Notes: a model not told the origin generated them from the sequence alone. DNA of 64,000 nucleotides from Elusimicrobiales bacterium (GCA_031082205.1 JAVHLJ010000003.1:64890-128889); one strand, 5' to 3'; positions 1 to 9,340 are shown, counted from the first letter of the stretch. Translations and numbers: made by a program.

Positions 1-464
1 GCCTTCTTGTCCTTCTCGAAAACGTCCACCTTGTAGCCCAGCTGCGCCAGCGTGCCGGCGGCAGAGAGCCCGGCGGGGCCGGCGCCTATAACGGCGACCT
101 TTTTCCCGTTGGGCTTCGCCTTTTTGAACTCCGGCATCACTCCCAGTTCCTTGGCGCGCTGGACGATGGCGGCCTGCATGGGAGGTATCTTTATCGGGTT
201 ATCGAAGATCCTGCGGGAGCAGGCCTTCACGCAGAACCAGTCCGGGCAGACCGCGCCGCAGACGCCGCCGAAGGTGTTGTGGCCCATGATGAGCGCCGCG
301 CTGCGCTTGAAATCGGAGCTCTCCATCTGGCGCACGGCCATGATGAAATCGGCGGGCGAGCAGTCGGCCGGGCAGGCCTTCTGGCAGGGCTTGTCCTCGC
401 AGTAGAGGCAGCGCTCGGCCTCGGTCCTGAGCTGGGCGTCGGTAAGGAACTGGATCTTTTTCAT
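1..464 (-). CDS. Fe-S flavoprotein, PreT/dihydropyrimidine dehydrogenase N-terminal type (partial)
   Basis: Only the first 154 residues lie in the window; the gene runs off the left edge. The visible part has the N-terminal iron-sulfur domain shared by GltD, PreT and dihydropyrimidine dehydrogenase, with cysteines at 19, 22, 27, 31 and again at 69, 73, 78 and 82. A Rossmann FAD-binding motif, GAGPAG, follows at about 127-132. The family moves electrons from NAD(P)H to a partner. Proteins of this type (PreT, YgfK) occur in pyrimidine- and purine-reduction clusters, which fits the 8-oxoguanine deaminase and molybdenum hydroxylases nearby. It starts 37 bp downstream of the kinase gene on the same strand and may be co-transcribed with it. 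The total length is not visible, so PreT, YgfK-like and GltD-like proteins cannot be told apart. Confidence 0.75.
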   Translation of the reverse strand, partial: MKKIQFLTDAQLRTEAERCLYCEDKPCQKACPADCSPADFIMAVRQMESSDFKRSAALIMGHNTFGGVCGAVCPDWFCVKACSRRIFDNPIKIPPMQAAIVQRAKELGVMPEFKKAKPNGKKVAVIGAGPAGLSAAGTLAQLGYKVDVFEKDKK

Positions 465-501
465 GTCTGCACCTCGCGTGAAGATACTAGATTCTATAAA
501 T

Positions 502-3078
502 TTAAGCGCTTTTGTGTTTTATCCTGGCCTTCAGCCGGAAATGATCGTAGTCGAAGAAGAAGCGGCTATAGACCAGGAAGCGCCAGCCCGCGCGCTTGGT
601 CTCCTCGTCCGCGCGGGCCGAGAGATCGGCTATCTCCGAATCTTCCGGCACGGCCAGTATATGGCAGCGGTGGCCCGAGCCGTTATGCGCCTCGTCGAGG
701 CGCAGATCTATGACTCCGCCCTGGCGGCGGGCCCAGAGATGTTCCATGTCCAGCCGGGCTTCGACCGGGGCTATTTCGTGCAGCTTGAGCGGCGCGGCGT
801 AGGCGACGGAGGCGATGTATCTGCCGTACTCCGCCTGTACACGGGAGAAATCGGCCCGAAGCGCGTTGCCCCTGGCGTCCAGGAACGAGGAGAGGGGGAG
901 ATGCTGCATGAAGAGCCTCGTCCTGGCCGGCGCGGCCAGGGATATTTCGTTGAAGAACATCCAGGTCCGCAGGGCCGAAGGCCCGGCCTCCGGGTCGAAG
1001 ACGTATATCGTGGAAGCCGCAGGGGCGGGGTTGCGCCTGGCCGAGAGGGTGTTGTCCAGCAGCGATCGTTTCGCCCTCGAGTAATTAATTTCCTGGCAGA
1101 CGGCCGGAATATCCGCGAAATGAGCGCGGTGTTCCACCGAGCCTTCCGCCAGCGCCTTGAGTTCCGCGCCCGTCTTGAAACTGTGGCCGGGCGACAGCGT
1201 GCGCGCTATTTCCAGGTGGCGCAGCGATTCCTTCCTGTCGCCGCGCAGCGCGTATATCTTGCTGAGGCGGTAATAGCCCTCGGCTATATCCTCCTCCTGC
1301 CCTTCGCTCATTGTCTTGCGCAGCTCGACGCAGGCCTTTTTGTATTCGCCGCGCAGCAGCGCAAGGTCCGCCCTCATGAAAGGGAGATAGGCCTGGGCCG
1401 GAGCGATAGCCGCGGTTTCATCCAGGACGACTTCAGCCTCGTCCAGCCGGCCGGCCTGTATCTGGCCTTCGGCCAGCGCCAGCAGAAGCATGACATTGCC
1501 GGGGTGATTGCGTATCTCCTCGGTAGTTATTCTGAGCCATTCTTCGAACCGGCCCATCCCGGCGTGGTGATAGGCGGAGACGAACCAGGTGAAGAGCGAA
1601 GGTCCCGGGATGGCCGCGTCTATCCGTTCGGCGTATTCCATGGCCCTGTCGTAGTCGCCCGAGCTCATACGGGCCCTGGCGCAGAGGGCCATCAGCGCGG
1701 GATCTTCCGAGCCGCCGCGCAGATAATACTCTATGTTGCGCAGCCAGTCTCCCGCCCCTTCGAAATAGTCGGCCAGCAGGGCGGCATGCAGGCGCTCCTC
1801 CGGGTCCGGCGAGGTCCTGGCCGCCTGCCGCATCCTGGCGCCCGCCTTGCGCAGGGCGGGGGAATCTCCGATATGCGTGCGCAGCACGGCCAGCATGGCG
1901 TTGGCTTCCGTCGAGAGCGGGTCCAGCTTGACGGCTTTCAGTATCAGTTCCTGGGCCTGGTCCACTTCGAAGTCGGTGAAATAGGTGAGCACGGCCTCGC
2001 TGGTCAGCCGGGAGGCCTCGCGGCGCGCTTGTCCCTCGGCACGGCTCTCCCTCTTTTCTGCCCGGTCTTCCGGCCCGGTTCCCGGGGCCGGCCGAAGAAG
2101 GCCGAGCAGTCCGGCGAAGATCTGGGTCCTGAGCCCCTTCGGCCTGGCGGCGAGACGAATGGCGTCGGCCAGTTCGCGCGCGTTGCGGTAGCGGCGGCCC
2201 GGTTCCTTTTCGAGGCATTTCATTATCACCAGCGCCAGCGCCGGCGACAGCAGCCTGTTGAGCTTCCCAGGGGGCCGCGGCCTGGACTGGGTGACCGCTT
2301 TGATGAAGGCCGCGGTATTGTCCTCGCTGAAAGGGTGGGAGAGCGTCATCAGTTCGTAGAAAACAGTCCCCAGGCCGTAGATGTCGGAGGCGGCCGAGAG
2401 CGCGCCGCCCGAGAAACTTTCGGGGGACATGTACCGCAGCGTGCCCAGCATCGGCTGTCCCGTGGTTATGTCCGACGAATCGGAGAATTTGGCGAGCCCG
2501 AAATCGGCGAGCTTGGCCGGGCCCTTGCGGCCGAGCAGTATGTTGGAGGGTTTGATGTCCCGGTGCAGTATGCCCAGGGAATGGGCCTCGTAGAGCGCGT
2601 CGGCCACGCCGGCCATCAGCGCGGCGGCGCGGTTCTCATAGTCCGGGTCGGCCAGCGGCGGCCCGGCCGGAGTGCGCAGGAAATAGGGCAGGGCCTCGTC
2701 CTCGGGCGAAGGCTCCTTGATATAGCCGTAGCGGCGCAGGTCCTCAATATCGCCCGCCGAGTTGATGGCGCGCGCCAGCTCCAGGAAGGACAGCAGCGGC
2801 TTGCCGTCCACGTACTCCATTACCATGTAGGGGAGGCCGCCGTGCTCGCCGAAGGAATAGACCTTGATTATGCCGGGATGGTCGCACCTGGCTATGGCCG
2901 CGGCCTCGCGCAGGAAGCGCCGCCGGCTGTTCGGTGTCGCCTGGCCGGGGAGGACCATCTTCAGCGCGGCGTCGCGCTGCAGCGCCTTGTCATGCGCGCG
3001 GTATACCGCGCCCATGCCGCCTCGGCCGATCTCGCCGGTTATCCTGTAGCCGCCTATTTCGTCGCCAGTCTTGAGCAT
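502..3078 (-). CDS. Serine/threonine protein kinase with TPR region
   Basis: The 858-residue protein opens with a Hanks-type kinase domain, about residues 10-310. The glycine loop starts at G18, the ATP lysine is K40, the catalytic loop HRDIKPSN has D174, and the metal motif is D192-F-G. Between the hinge and helix E, about residues 100-150, there is an acidic, proline-containing insertion that is unusual for this fold. Residues from about 360 to 650 look like TPR repeats, and the last 200 residues are not recognised. There is no clear transmembrane helix, so it is probably cytoplasmic. Such kinases phosphorylate proteins in signalling, but no substrate is visible. It is transcribed divergently from the 8-oxoguanine deaminase gene and upstream of the Fe-S flavoprotein gene. 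Confidence 0.9.
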   Translation of the reverse strand: MLKTGDEIGGYRITGEIGRGGMGAVYRAHDKALQRDAALKMVLPGQATPNSRRRFLREAAAIARCDHPGIIKVYSFGEHGGLPYMVMEYVDGKPLLSFLELARAINSAGDIEDLRRYGYIKEPSPEDEALPYFLRTPAGPPLADPDYENRAAALMAGVADALYEAHSLGILHRDIKPSNILLGRKGPAKLADFGLAKFSDSSDITTGQPMLGTLRYMSPESFSGGALSAASDIYGLGTVFYELMTLSHPFSEDNTAAFIKAVTQSRPRPPGKLNRLLSPALALVIMKCLEKEPGRRYRNARELADAIRLAARPKGLRTQIFAGLLGLLRPAPGTGPEDRAEKRESRAEGQARREASRLTSEAVLTYFTDFEVDQAQELILKAVKLDPLSTEANAMLAVLRTHIGDSPALRKAGARMRQAARTSPDPEERLHAALLADYFEGAGDWLRNIEYYLRGGSEDPALMALCARARMSSGDYDRAMEYAERIDAAIPGPSLFTWFVSAYHHAGMGRFEEWLRITTEEIRNHPGNVMLLLALAEGQIQAGRLDEAEVVLDETAAIAPAQAYLPFMRADLALLRGEYKKACVELRKTMSEGQEEDIAEGYYRLSKIYALRGDRKESLRHLEIARTLSPGHSFKTGAELKALAEGSVEHRAHFADIPAVCQEINYSRAKRSLLDNTLSARRNPAPAASTIYVFDPEAGPSALRTWMFFNEISLAAPARTRLFMQHLPLSSFLDARGNALRADFSRVQAEYGRYIASVAYAAPLKLHEIAPVEARLDMEHLWARRQGGVIDLRLDEAHNGSGHRCHILAVPEDSEIADLSARADEETKRAGWRFLVYSRFFFDYDHFRLKARIKHKSA

Positions 3079-3134
3079 GCCTTCATTTTGATTTTACTAT
3101 AATATTAATTACACCTCTGAGCCCGGAGACCGAC
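3079..3134. promoter_or_regulatory. Divergent promoter region, kinase / 8-oxoguanine deaminase
   Basis: This 56-bp AT-rich gap separates two divergent genes. A consensus -10 box TATAAT reads on the plus strand at 3098-3103, about 30 bp before the deaminase start. On the minus strand the same stretch offers TATAGT and TATTAT boxes toward the kinase gene. No good -35 is visible in either direction. The assignment is by inspection only. Confidence 0.45.
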
Positions 3135-4508
3135 ATGAAACAGAAATCACTACTCATAAAGAACGCCCTCGTCCTGGCCACCATGGACGGCGAACGCCGC
3201 GAGATAAAGGGCGGCGACGTCTATATCGAGGGGCCGGAAATAAAAAAAGTCGGCAAAGGCCTCAAGGTGAAGGCCGACGCGGTCATCGACGCCTCCGGCT
3301 GCGTCGTCATGCCGGGCATGGTCAACACGCATCACCATCTCTACCAGACGCTGACCCGCAACCTGCCCAAAGTCCAGGACGCCGAGCTCTTCGACTGGCT
3401 CGTCTATCTCTACGATATCTGGAAGCATGTCGATCCCGAGGCCATCTACGCCAGCACGCAGGCGGGCCTGGGCGAGCTGCTGCTGACCGGCTGCACCACC
3501 AGCTCCGACCACCTTTACCTTTTTCCCGAGAAGAACAGCGGTTTCTTTATAGACACGCAGATAGCCGCCGCCCGCGACCTGGGCATGCGCTTCACCGCCA
3601 CCCGCGGCTCCATGTCGCGCGGCCGCTCCAAGGGCGGCCTGCCGCCGGATTCCGTGGTGCAGAAGGAGGATTTCATCCTCAAGGACTGCGAGCGGCTGAT
3701 AAACAAGTTCCACGGCCGCGAAAAGTTCGCCATGACCAACGTGGCGATGGCGCCGTGCTCGCCTTTCTCGGTCACCACGGAGCTGCTCAAGCTCACCGCC
3801 GAGATGGCCAAAAAATGGGGCGTGCGCATGCACACCCACCTCGCAGAGACGAAAGACGAAGAGGCCTTCTGCAAGAAGCTTTTTAAAATGCGCCCGCTCG
3901 AATACATGGAAAGCGTCGGCTGGGTGGAGGAAGGCAACGCCTGGTTCGCCCACTGCGTCTACATAAACGAGAAAGAAGCCAAAAAGATGGGACATACCAA
4001 TACCGGCGTCGCCCATTGCCCCTGCTCCAACCTGCGGCTGGGCTCCGGCATAGCCCCGGTGCCGATGTTCCTGCGGCACAAAGTGCCCGTCGGCCTGGGC
4101 GTGGACGGCTCCGCCTCCAACGATTCTTCCGACATGCTGGGCGAGGCGCGCCAGTGCATGCTGGTGCACCGCCTCGACAATGTTAAGGCCATGCCGGCGC
4201 GCACCGCGCTGGAACTGGCCACCCGCGGCGGCGCCGCCGTGCTGGGCCGCAAGGATATCGGCTCCATCGAGCCCGGCAAGGCCGCCGACATAGCCGTCTT
4301 CGACGTGAGCGGTATAGATTTCGTCGGCTCGCAGAGCGACCCGCTGGCCTCGCTGCTTTTCTGCGGCGCCTCGCACCGCACGAAATACACGATAGTCAAC
4401 GGCGAGGTAGTGGTGAAGAACGGCCGCCTGACCAAAGTGGACGAGCGGGCGGTGACGGAGCGCGCCAACAAGGCCGCCGCCCGCCTCTACCGCCGCGCCG
4501 GGGTATAG
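3135..4508 (+). CDS. 8-oxoguanine deaminase (amidohydrolase family)
   Basis: This 457-residue amidohydrolase should hydrolyse 8-oxoguanine to urate and ammonia. The metal site is visible: H66-H67-H68 in NTHHHLYQTL, the HTH pair H233/H235 before LAET, H273 in AHC, and D324 in GVDGSASND. The segments GELLLTGCTTSSDH and GVDGSASND are characteristic of the 8-oxoguanine deaminase/SsnA branch rather than cytosine, adenine or ordinary guanine deaminases. Length is normal for the family. Urate made here would feed xanthine dehydrogenase-type enzymes, two of which lie downstream. The gene is followed after 16 bp by phosphofructokinase, with a G-rich ribosome-binding site between them. SsnA-like or hydroxyatrazine-type deaminases are close relatives, so the substrate is inferred from motifs. 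Confidence 0.85.
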   Translation: MKQKSLLIKNALVLATMDGERREIKGGDVYIEGPEIKKVGKGLKVKADAVIDASGCVVMPGMVNTHHHLYQTLTRNLPKVQDAELFDWLVYLYDIWKHVDPEAIYASTQAGLGELLLTGCTTSSDHLYLFPEKNSGFFIDTQIAAARDLGMRFTATRGSMSRGRSKGGLPPDSVVQKEDFILKDCERLINKFHGREKFAMTNVAMAPCSPFSVTTELLKLTAEMAKKWGVRMHTHLAETKDEEAFCKKLFKMRPLEYMESVGWVEEGNAWFAHCVYINEKEAKKMGHTNTGVAHCPCSNLRLGSGIAPVPMFLRHKVPVGLGVDGSASNDSSDMLGEARQCMLVHRLDNVKAMPARTALELATRGGAAVLGRKDIGSIEPGKAADIAVFDVSGIDFVGSQSDPLASLLFCGASHRTKYTIVNGEVVVKNGRLTKVDERAVTERANKAAARLYRRAGV

Positions 4509-4524
4509 AACAACGGGGGGGGGA

Positions 4525-5619
4525 ATGAAAAAAATAGCGATAAATACCGGCGGGGGGGACGCGCCGGGTCTTAACGCCGTGATACGGGCGATAGTGGTGT
4601 CGGCGCTCAACAAGGGCTACGAGGTTTTCGGCATACGCGACGGCTATAACGGCCTGCTCAAGCCGGAGGATTACCCGGAGGGCGGGCTGATACCGATGAA
4701 CCGCCGCACGGTGCGCGGCATCACGCACCTGGGCGGCACGATACTGGGCACGACCAACAAGGGCAATCCGACCAAGTACCCGACGATGGGGCCCGACGGC
4801 AAGATGTACGAGAAGGACCGTACCGACGAACTGGTGGCGGCTTTCAAAAAGAACGGGATAGAGGCGCTGGTCGCGCTGGGCGGCGACGGCTCGCTGGGCA
4901 TAGCCAATGTGCTGGCGCAGAAAGGCCTGCGCGTGGTGGGCGTGCCCAAGACCATAGACAACGACCTGGACAAGACGGTGGCGACCTTCGGCTTCGACAC
5001 GGCGGTCTCTTTCGCGACCGAGTGCCTGGACCGGCTGCACGCGACGGCGGAGTCGCATTGCCGGGTCATGGTCGTAGAGGTGATGGGCCGCTACGCCGGA
5101 TGGATAGCCCTTAATTCCGGCGTCTCCGGCAACGCCGACGCCATACTTCTTCCCGAGATCCCTTACGACATAAACAAGGTCGCCGCGGCGCTGCGGGAGC
5201 GGCCCAAGCGCGGCAAGAATTACTGCATAGTCGTGGTCGCGGAGGGCGCCAGGCCCGTCGGCGGCGGCGTTTCCGTGGTCGGCAGGGAGCTGGGCCGCCA
5301 GGAGAAGCTGGGCGGCGCCGGCGAGCGCGTGGCCAAAGAACTGGAGCCGCTGCTCGGCAAGGAATGCCGCACCGTGGTGCTGGGGCACCTGCTGCGCGGC
5401 GGCACCCCGACCACTTTCGACAGGCTTATCTCGCTGCGTTTCGGCGCGGCGGCTGTCCGCGCGCTGGAGGAGGGCAGGAGCGGCGTCATGGTCGCGCTGG
5501 ACCCGCCTACGGTGCGCTATGTGCCGCTCTCCGAGGCGACCAGCCGCATGAAGACCGTGCCGCAGGACTGCGATACCATAAAGACCGCGCGCGACCTGGG
5601 CATCTGCCTGGGAGACTGA
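4525..5619 (+). CDS. pfkA: 6-phosphofructokinase, mixed-signature (Gly/Lys) type
   Basis: This 364-residue cytoplasmic enzyme phosphorylates fructose 6-phosphate in glycolysis. Visible motifs are GGGDAPGLNA (residues 9-18), GGDGS (119-123), PKTIDND (141-147) with the catalytic Asp, and MGRYAGWIA. The position that separates ATP from pyrophosphate users is Gly122, matching E. coli Gly104 and pointing to ATP. The second position is Lys142, matching E. coli 124, where lysine is usual in pyrophosphate enzymes. This Gly/Lys pair is known from group III phosphofructokinases, so the donor should be tested. Its stop overlaps the start of the MocA-like gene by one base, which ties it to the cofactor gene in one transcript. 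Confidence 0.93.
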   Translation: MKKIAINTGGGDAPGLNAVIRAIVVSALNKGYEVFGIRDGYNGLLKPEDYPEGGLIPMNRRTVRGITHLGGTILGTTNKGNPTKYPTMGPDGKMYEKDRTDELVAAFKKNGIEALVALGGDGSLGIANVLAQKGLRVVGVPKTIDNDLDKTVATFGFDTAVSFATECLDRLHATAESHCRVMVVEVMGRYAGWIALNSGVSGNADAILLPEIPYDINKVAAALRERPKRGKNYCIVVVAEGARPVGGGVSVVGRELGRQEKLGGAGERVAKELEPLLGKECRTVVLGHLLRGGTPTTFDRLISLRFGAAAVRALEEGRSGVMVALDPPTVRYVPLSEATSRMKTVPQDCDTIKTARDLGICLGD

Positions 5620-6221
5620 TGATATCGGCGATCGTACTGGCCGCCGGGGAGTCGTCCCGCATGGGGCGTCCCAAGGCCCTGCTCGAGTGGCGCGGCCTGC
5701 CTTTTATAGAGCATGTCTGCGCAGCGCTGCGCGGCGCCGGCGTCGAGGACCGGGTCGTGGTTCTGGGGCGGGCTTCGTCGGAGATCCTGTCCGGTTGGAC
5801 GCCGTCCGGCGAGAAGACGGTGGTGAATCCCAGGCCCGAGGACGGTCAGCTGTCCTCGCTGCGCGTCGGGCTGGAAGCGGCGGACCCGGACGCGGAGGCT
5901 TTCATGGTCTGTCTTGCGGACCAGCCTACGATAGCGCCGGATAGTTACAAGGCCGTGATATCCCGCTGGCGGGAGGCTCCGGACCATATCGTCATACCCC
6001 GGACTTTCAGGGCCGCGGACGCGCGGATGAAGCGCGGCCACCCCATCATTATCCCGGCGGCCCGTCGCGGGCTCTGCTTCGAAGGCCCGCTGGACAAGGG
6101 CCTGCACTGGGTCACGCATCATCCGTCGGTGAAGATAGCGGACCTCGACCTGGACGACAAGGAGATAATCAGGGATTTCGACACGCCGGAGGATTACGAC
6201 GGCCTCGCGGGCGGACGGTAA
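5619..6221 (+). CDS. mocA: MocA-like molybdenum cofactor cytidylyltransferase
   Basis: This 200-residue nucleotidyltransferase is predicted to convert molybdopterin cofactor to its cytosine dinucleotide form for xanthine dehydrogenase-type enzymes. The nucleotide-binding N-terminus has LAAGESSRMGRPKALL at residues 7-22, and the metal/nucleotide motif LADQP is at 99-103. Both are typical of the MobA-like NTP-transferase family and of E. coli MocA/YgfJ. The start ATG overlaps the phosphofructokinase stop by one base, so translation is probably coupled. Two molybdenum hydroxylases and XdhC downstream are its likely clients. MobA (GMP transfer) is an alternative, but no DMSO-reductase-type enzyme is visible in the window. 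Confidence 0.85.
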   Translation: MISAIVLAAGESSRMGRPKALLEWRGLPFIEHVCAALRGAGVEDRVVVLGRASSEILSGWTPSGEKTVVNPRPEDGQLSSLRVGLEAADPDAEAFMVCLADQPTIAPDSYKAVISRWREAPDHIVIPRTFRAADARMKRGHPIIIPAARRGLCFEGPLDKGLHWVTHHPSVKIADLDLDDKEIIRDFDTPEDYDGLAGGR

Positions 6222-6233
6222 GGAGATAACACC

Positions 6234-7760
6234 ATGTTTTCCGACAAGCAGAAGGCAGAGAGAAAAAAAGAGATGAACGAGTTCTTCGCGCTTATGGGCG
6301 TTCCGTTCATCCTTTCCGTCATAGGTTCCGTGTTCTACAGGTTCGCCTTCGCTGCCCTGACCGGGGCCGCCGCCGCGCGCCCCGGCGGTGTTCGCGCGGG
6401 AGGGGGCGCGGGGGATATGTTCCTGGGAACCGATTTCGGTTTCAGTATGGGCATAATGGCGGCGCTGGTCTATCTGTGGGGGCGGCCGGCGCATCTTTAT
6501 ATCAGGAACCCTTCGCCTGAACTAAAGGATAAGATACGCCGTCGGCTGGCCGGCGTCTATCAGCACGGCTTCGCGATGCTCTTCATAGCGCAGGGCCTTG
6601 CGCTGGCGGTGTCCTCGGCGGCGCCAGGGCGTCTATCCGGGGCCCATTTCGCCTCCGCCGCTTTCGCGTTCCTGGCGCAGGCCGCCATGCTGGTGGTCTA
6701 CATAGACGCCCAGCTTTCAAAGCAGAAGACGCTGATGGCCAATCTCTACCCGGGAGAGGAGATATTCTCCCTCCGGCCGGGTTTCTCCATCCCGATATAC
6801 CTTAAGATAACCACGCTTATATCCGGCTTCGCGCTCATCCCGTTCCTGCTCATATACCTGGCGTTCTTCAACAGGGTCCCGTGGGATTCCATGTCGGGGG
6901 ACTTCGTTGCGATGCTTTTTGTTTCAGGCGCCATACTGCTGCACGGCATCGGCAGCGTTTACAACGGGATACAGAAGCCGCTGGACGGCCTGGTGGGGCG
7001 CATGCGGCGCGTCGCGGAGGGGGACTATTCCCGGACCCGCATCTATTTCTCCGACGAAGTGGCGTATCTGAAGGCCGGCTACAACGAGATGGTGGCGGGC
7101 CTGAGGGAGCGCGAGGAACTGCACGACACTTTCGGCAAGTACCTCTCGATAGAGATAGCGCGCGAGCTCATCAAGAACAAGAAGGTCAACCTGGGCGGCG
7201 AGGCCATAGAGGCCGCGGTCATGTTCTGCGATATACGCAACTTCACGCCGCTCAGCGAAAAGCTCTCGGCCACGGAGATGGTCTCCTTCCTCAACGACTA
7301 TTTCCACTATGTCACGCCGCCGATAACGGCTCATAACGGCGTCATAAGCAAGTTCATGGGCGACGCCGTGATGGCCATATACGCGCCGCTGCTGGGTTCC
7401 AACGACTACGCCTCGGACGCGGTCAGTTCGGCGGCGGAGATGCGCGCGGCCCTGGAGAAGTTCAACGCCTCCGGCAAGGCTCCCGGCAGGGTCGAGTTCG
7501 GCGTGGGAATACACTGCGGCCGCCTGGTGGCGGGAAACATCGGCACCGCCGCCCGGCTCGAATATACTTTCATCGGCGATACGGTCAACGCGGCCTCGAG
7601 GATAGAGTCCAGGACCAAGGACCTCGGCACCGACATACTTGTGAGCCCGCAGGTCCTGGCCGCCCTCGGCCCGGACCGCGCCGGCTTCAGGTTCGAGAGC
7701 GTCGGCGCCATAGCGCTGAAGGGCAAGGCCGAGCCGATGGAACTGCACAAACTTCTCTGA
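6234..7760 (+). CDS. Membrane-bound class III adenylate/guanylate cyclase
   Basis: The 508-residue protein has several hydrophobic segments in the first 250 residues, a HAMP-like linker at about 240-295 and a C-terminal class III nucleotide cyclase domain at about 320-500. The two metal-binding aspartates are D333 in MFCDIRNFTP and D377 in KFMGDAVMAIYA. The later motif GDTVNAASRIE is typical of adenylate cyclases in this group. It should make cAMP (or cGMP) in response to a membrane or periplasmic cue. The ligand and downstream receptor are unknown, and no CRP-like gene is visible in the window. It follows the MocA-like gene by 12 bp and precedes the transporter gene. Confidence 0.9.
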   Translation: MFSDKQKAERKKEMNEFFALMGVPFILSVIGSVFYRFAFAALTGAAAARPGGVRAGGGAGDMFLGTDFGFSMGIMAALVYLWGRPAHLYIRNPSPELKDKIRRRLAGVYQHGFAMLFIAQGLALAVSSAAPGRLSGAHFASAAFAFLAQAAMLVVYIDAQLSKQKTLMANLYPGEEIFSLRPGFSIPIYLKITTLISGFALIPFLLIYLAFFNRVPWDSMSGDFVAMLFVSGAILLHGIGSVYNGIQKPLDGLVGRMRRVAEGDYSRTRIYFSDEVAYLKAGYNEMVAGLREREELHDTFGKYLSIEIARELIKNKKVNLGGEAIEAAVMFCDIRNFTPLSEKLSATEMVSFLNDYFHYVTPPITAHNGVISKFMGDAVMAIYAPLLGSNDYASDAVSSAAEMRAALEKFNASGKAPGRVEFGVGIHCGRLVAGNIGTAARLEYTFIGDTVNAASRIESRTKDLGTDILVSPQVLAALGPDRAGFRFESVGAIALKGKAEPMELHKLL

Positions 7761-7772
7761 TCCTCCCGTAAA

Positions 7773-9011
7773 ATGTTCGAGCTCCTCGTCCTCGCGGCCG
7801 TCTTCCTGCTGATAGCGGTCAGGCAGGTGGGCGGCCTGCGGCTCGGGATCTGGCAGGCCATGTGCGGCGGGGCTGCCGCGGTGCTGCTGGCCGGGCGGAT
7901 AAGCCCGGCCGAGGCCGTGGCGGCGATAGACGCCGACGTGATGGTCTTTCTTTTCGGCATGTTCGCGGCCGGTCAGACGCTGGAACTCAGCGGCTGGCTG
8001 GCCCACGCCGAGTACGAGGTCTTCAAACGCGCCGGGACCGCCCAGGGCCTGCTGCTGGGATTCGTGTTCTTCATGGGGCTGGCCTCGGCGCTGCTGATGA
8101 ACGACACGCTGGCCATAGCCGGCACGCCGGTGGCGCTGCTGCTGGCGCGCAAGCACGGCCTGGCCCCCAGGGCGCTGCTGCTGGCGCTGGCCTTTTCGGT
8201 GACCGTCGGCAGCGTGATGAGCCCCATAGGCAATCCGCAGAACCTGCTCATAGCCGTGCGGGGGGAGGTGGCCGCGCCTTTCCTGACCTTCCTGAAATAC
8301 CTGGCCGTTCCGACGCTTATAAATCTCTGGGCGGTTTTCCTGCTGGTGAGGTACTTCTATCCCGAGGAGTTCACGCTCTGCCCGCTGCGTCATTCGCAGG
8401 AGCCGGTGCGGGACAGGGCGCTGGCCCGGCTCGCCCGCGTCACCGTGGGCGTCCTGGCGGCCGCCATCGCGGCAAAGATCGCGCTGGTCTCGCTGAACCC
8501 GGCCTGGGATTTCCGGCTGACCTGGATAGCTCTGGCGGCGGCCGCGCCCGGGCTGCTGTTCAGCCCGCGCCGCCTCGAAATACTGAAGAAGACCGACTGG
8601 AGCACGCTGGCCTTCTTCGCCGCTATGTTCGTGCTGATGCGGGCGGTGTGGAATACCGGGTTTTTCCAGGGGCTGATAGCGGCCAGCGGAGCCGACGTTG
8701 CCGGCCTGGTGCCGATAATGGCCGTCAGCGCGGCGCTTAGCCAGCTGATATCGAACGTGCCGCTCGTCGCGCTTTACCTGCCGCTTCTGGAGCACGCGGG
8801 GGCGGGGACGGAGGCGCTCATGGCGCTGGCGGCGGCCTCGACCGTGGCCGGGAACCTGCTGATACTGGGCGCGGCCAGCAATGTCATCGTCATACAGGCC
8901 GCGGAGAAGCGCGGCGGCCAGACCATAACCTTCCCCGAGTTCGCCCGCGTCGGCGTGCCGCTCACCGCCGTCAACCTCCTCGTCTACTGGCTCTTCCTCC
9001 GGTTCTTCTGA
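7773..9011 (+). CDS. ArsB/NhaD/SLC13-type ion transporter
   Basis: This 412-residue polytopic membrane protein has about ten to twelve hydrophobic helices and the two inverted halves typical of the ion transporter superfamily. Conserved-looking pieces are FLFGMFAAGQTLE near the first hairpin, MSPIGNPQN, and LISNVPLVALYLP. Each carries the short polar Asn/Pro turn expected at the transport site. Members move arsenite, dicarboxylates, citrate, Na+/H+ or other ions. The sequence alone does not fix the substrate, though its place beside purine-catabolism genes would suit an organic anion. It starts 12 bp after the cyclase gene. Its stop codon lies inside the 5-bp direct repeat that flanks the fold-back element downstream. 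Confidence 0.8.
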   Translation: MFELLVLAAVFLLIAVRQVGGLRLGIWQAMCGGAAAVLLAGRISPAEAVAAIDADVMVFLFGMFAAGQTLELSGWLAHAEYEVFKRAGTAQGLLLGFVFFMGLASALLMNDTLAIAGTPVALLLARKHGLAPRALLLALAFSVTVGSVMSPIGNPQNLLIAVRGEVAAPFLTFLKYLAVPTLINLWAVFLLVRYFYPEEFTLCPLRHSQEPVRDRALARLARVTVGVLAAAIAAKIALVSLNPAWDFRLTWIALAAAAPGLLFSPRRLEILKKTDWSTLAFFAAMFVLMRAVWNTGFFQGLIAASGADVAGLVPIMAVSAALSQLISNVPLVALYLPLLEHAGAGTEALMALAAASTVAGNLLILGAASNVIVIQAAEKRGGQTITFPEFARVGVPLTAVNLLVYWLFLRFF

Positions 9012-9340
9012 GTAAGGAATAACTATTCCGGGGGCCGGCCCCCTGCCTCCCCCGGCTGTCTACTTATGGGACGCTGAACGGGGACGGTTCCCGCGCCGTG
9101 CCTTCCGAAGCCACATGAGGAGCCGCCGCCCCGAGCGGAGCGCGGGTACCGGCACTGCCGGACGACCGAGAATGTCTGAGCCCGGAGCGCTATGCGCGAT
9201 GGGCGAGTTCTCGGTCGGCCGCGCGCAGCGAAGGGTGGGTTCAGCGGCGGCGAACCGTGGCGGAGCGAAGGCACGGCACGGGAGCCTGCGGCGTTTTTTC
9301 GTGGTGAGCCGGCCCCGGCACCCGGAATAGTTTTCCTGAG
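9008..9340. mobile_element. Fold-back (MITE-like) element with possible 5-bp target duplication
   Basis: The 371-bp gap at 9012-9382 holds no credible gene. Most of it (about 9013-9335) is one long imperfect inverted repeat. The outer arms share AACTATTCCGGG followed by G or T and then GCCGG (left arm near 9021; right arm, reverse-complemented, ending near 9330). A middle block, TCCCG then C or T then GCCGTGCCTTC, pairs between about 9089-9105 and 9268-9285. The centre pairs GACCGAGAA (9163-9171) with TTCTCGGTC (9208-9216). The pentamer CTGAG stands on both sides (9008-9012 and 9336-9340), as expected of a target duplication. No transposase is present. A structured RNA is the alternative. Confidence 0.6.

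Noticed and set aside
463-3102. An 879-codon open frame opposite the kinase gene
   Set aside because: It is the antisense shadow of a gene with clear kinase motifs; the translation has no recognisable domain and the long frame is a product of high GC.
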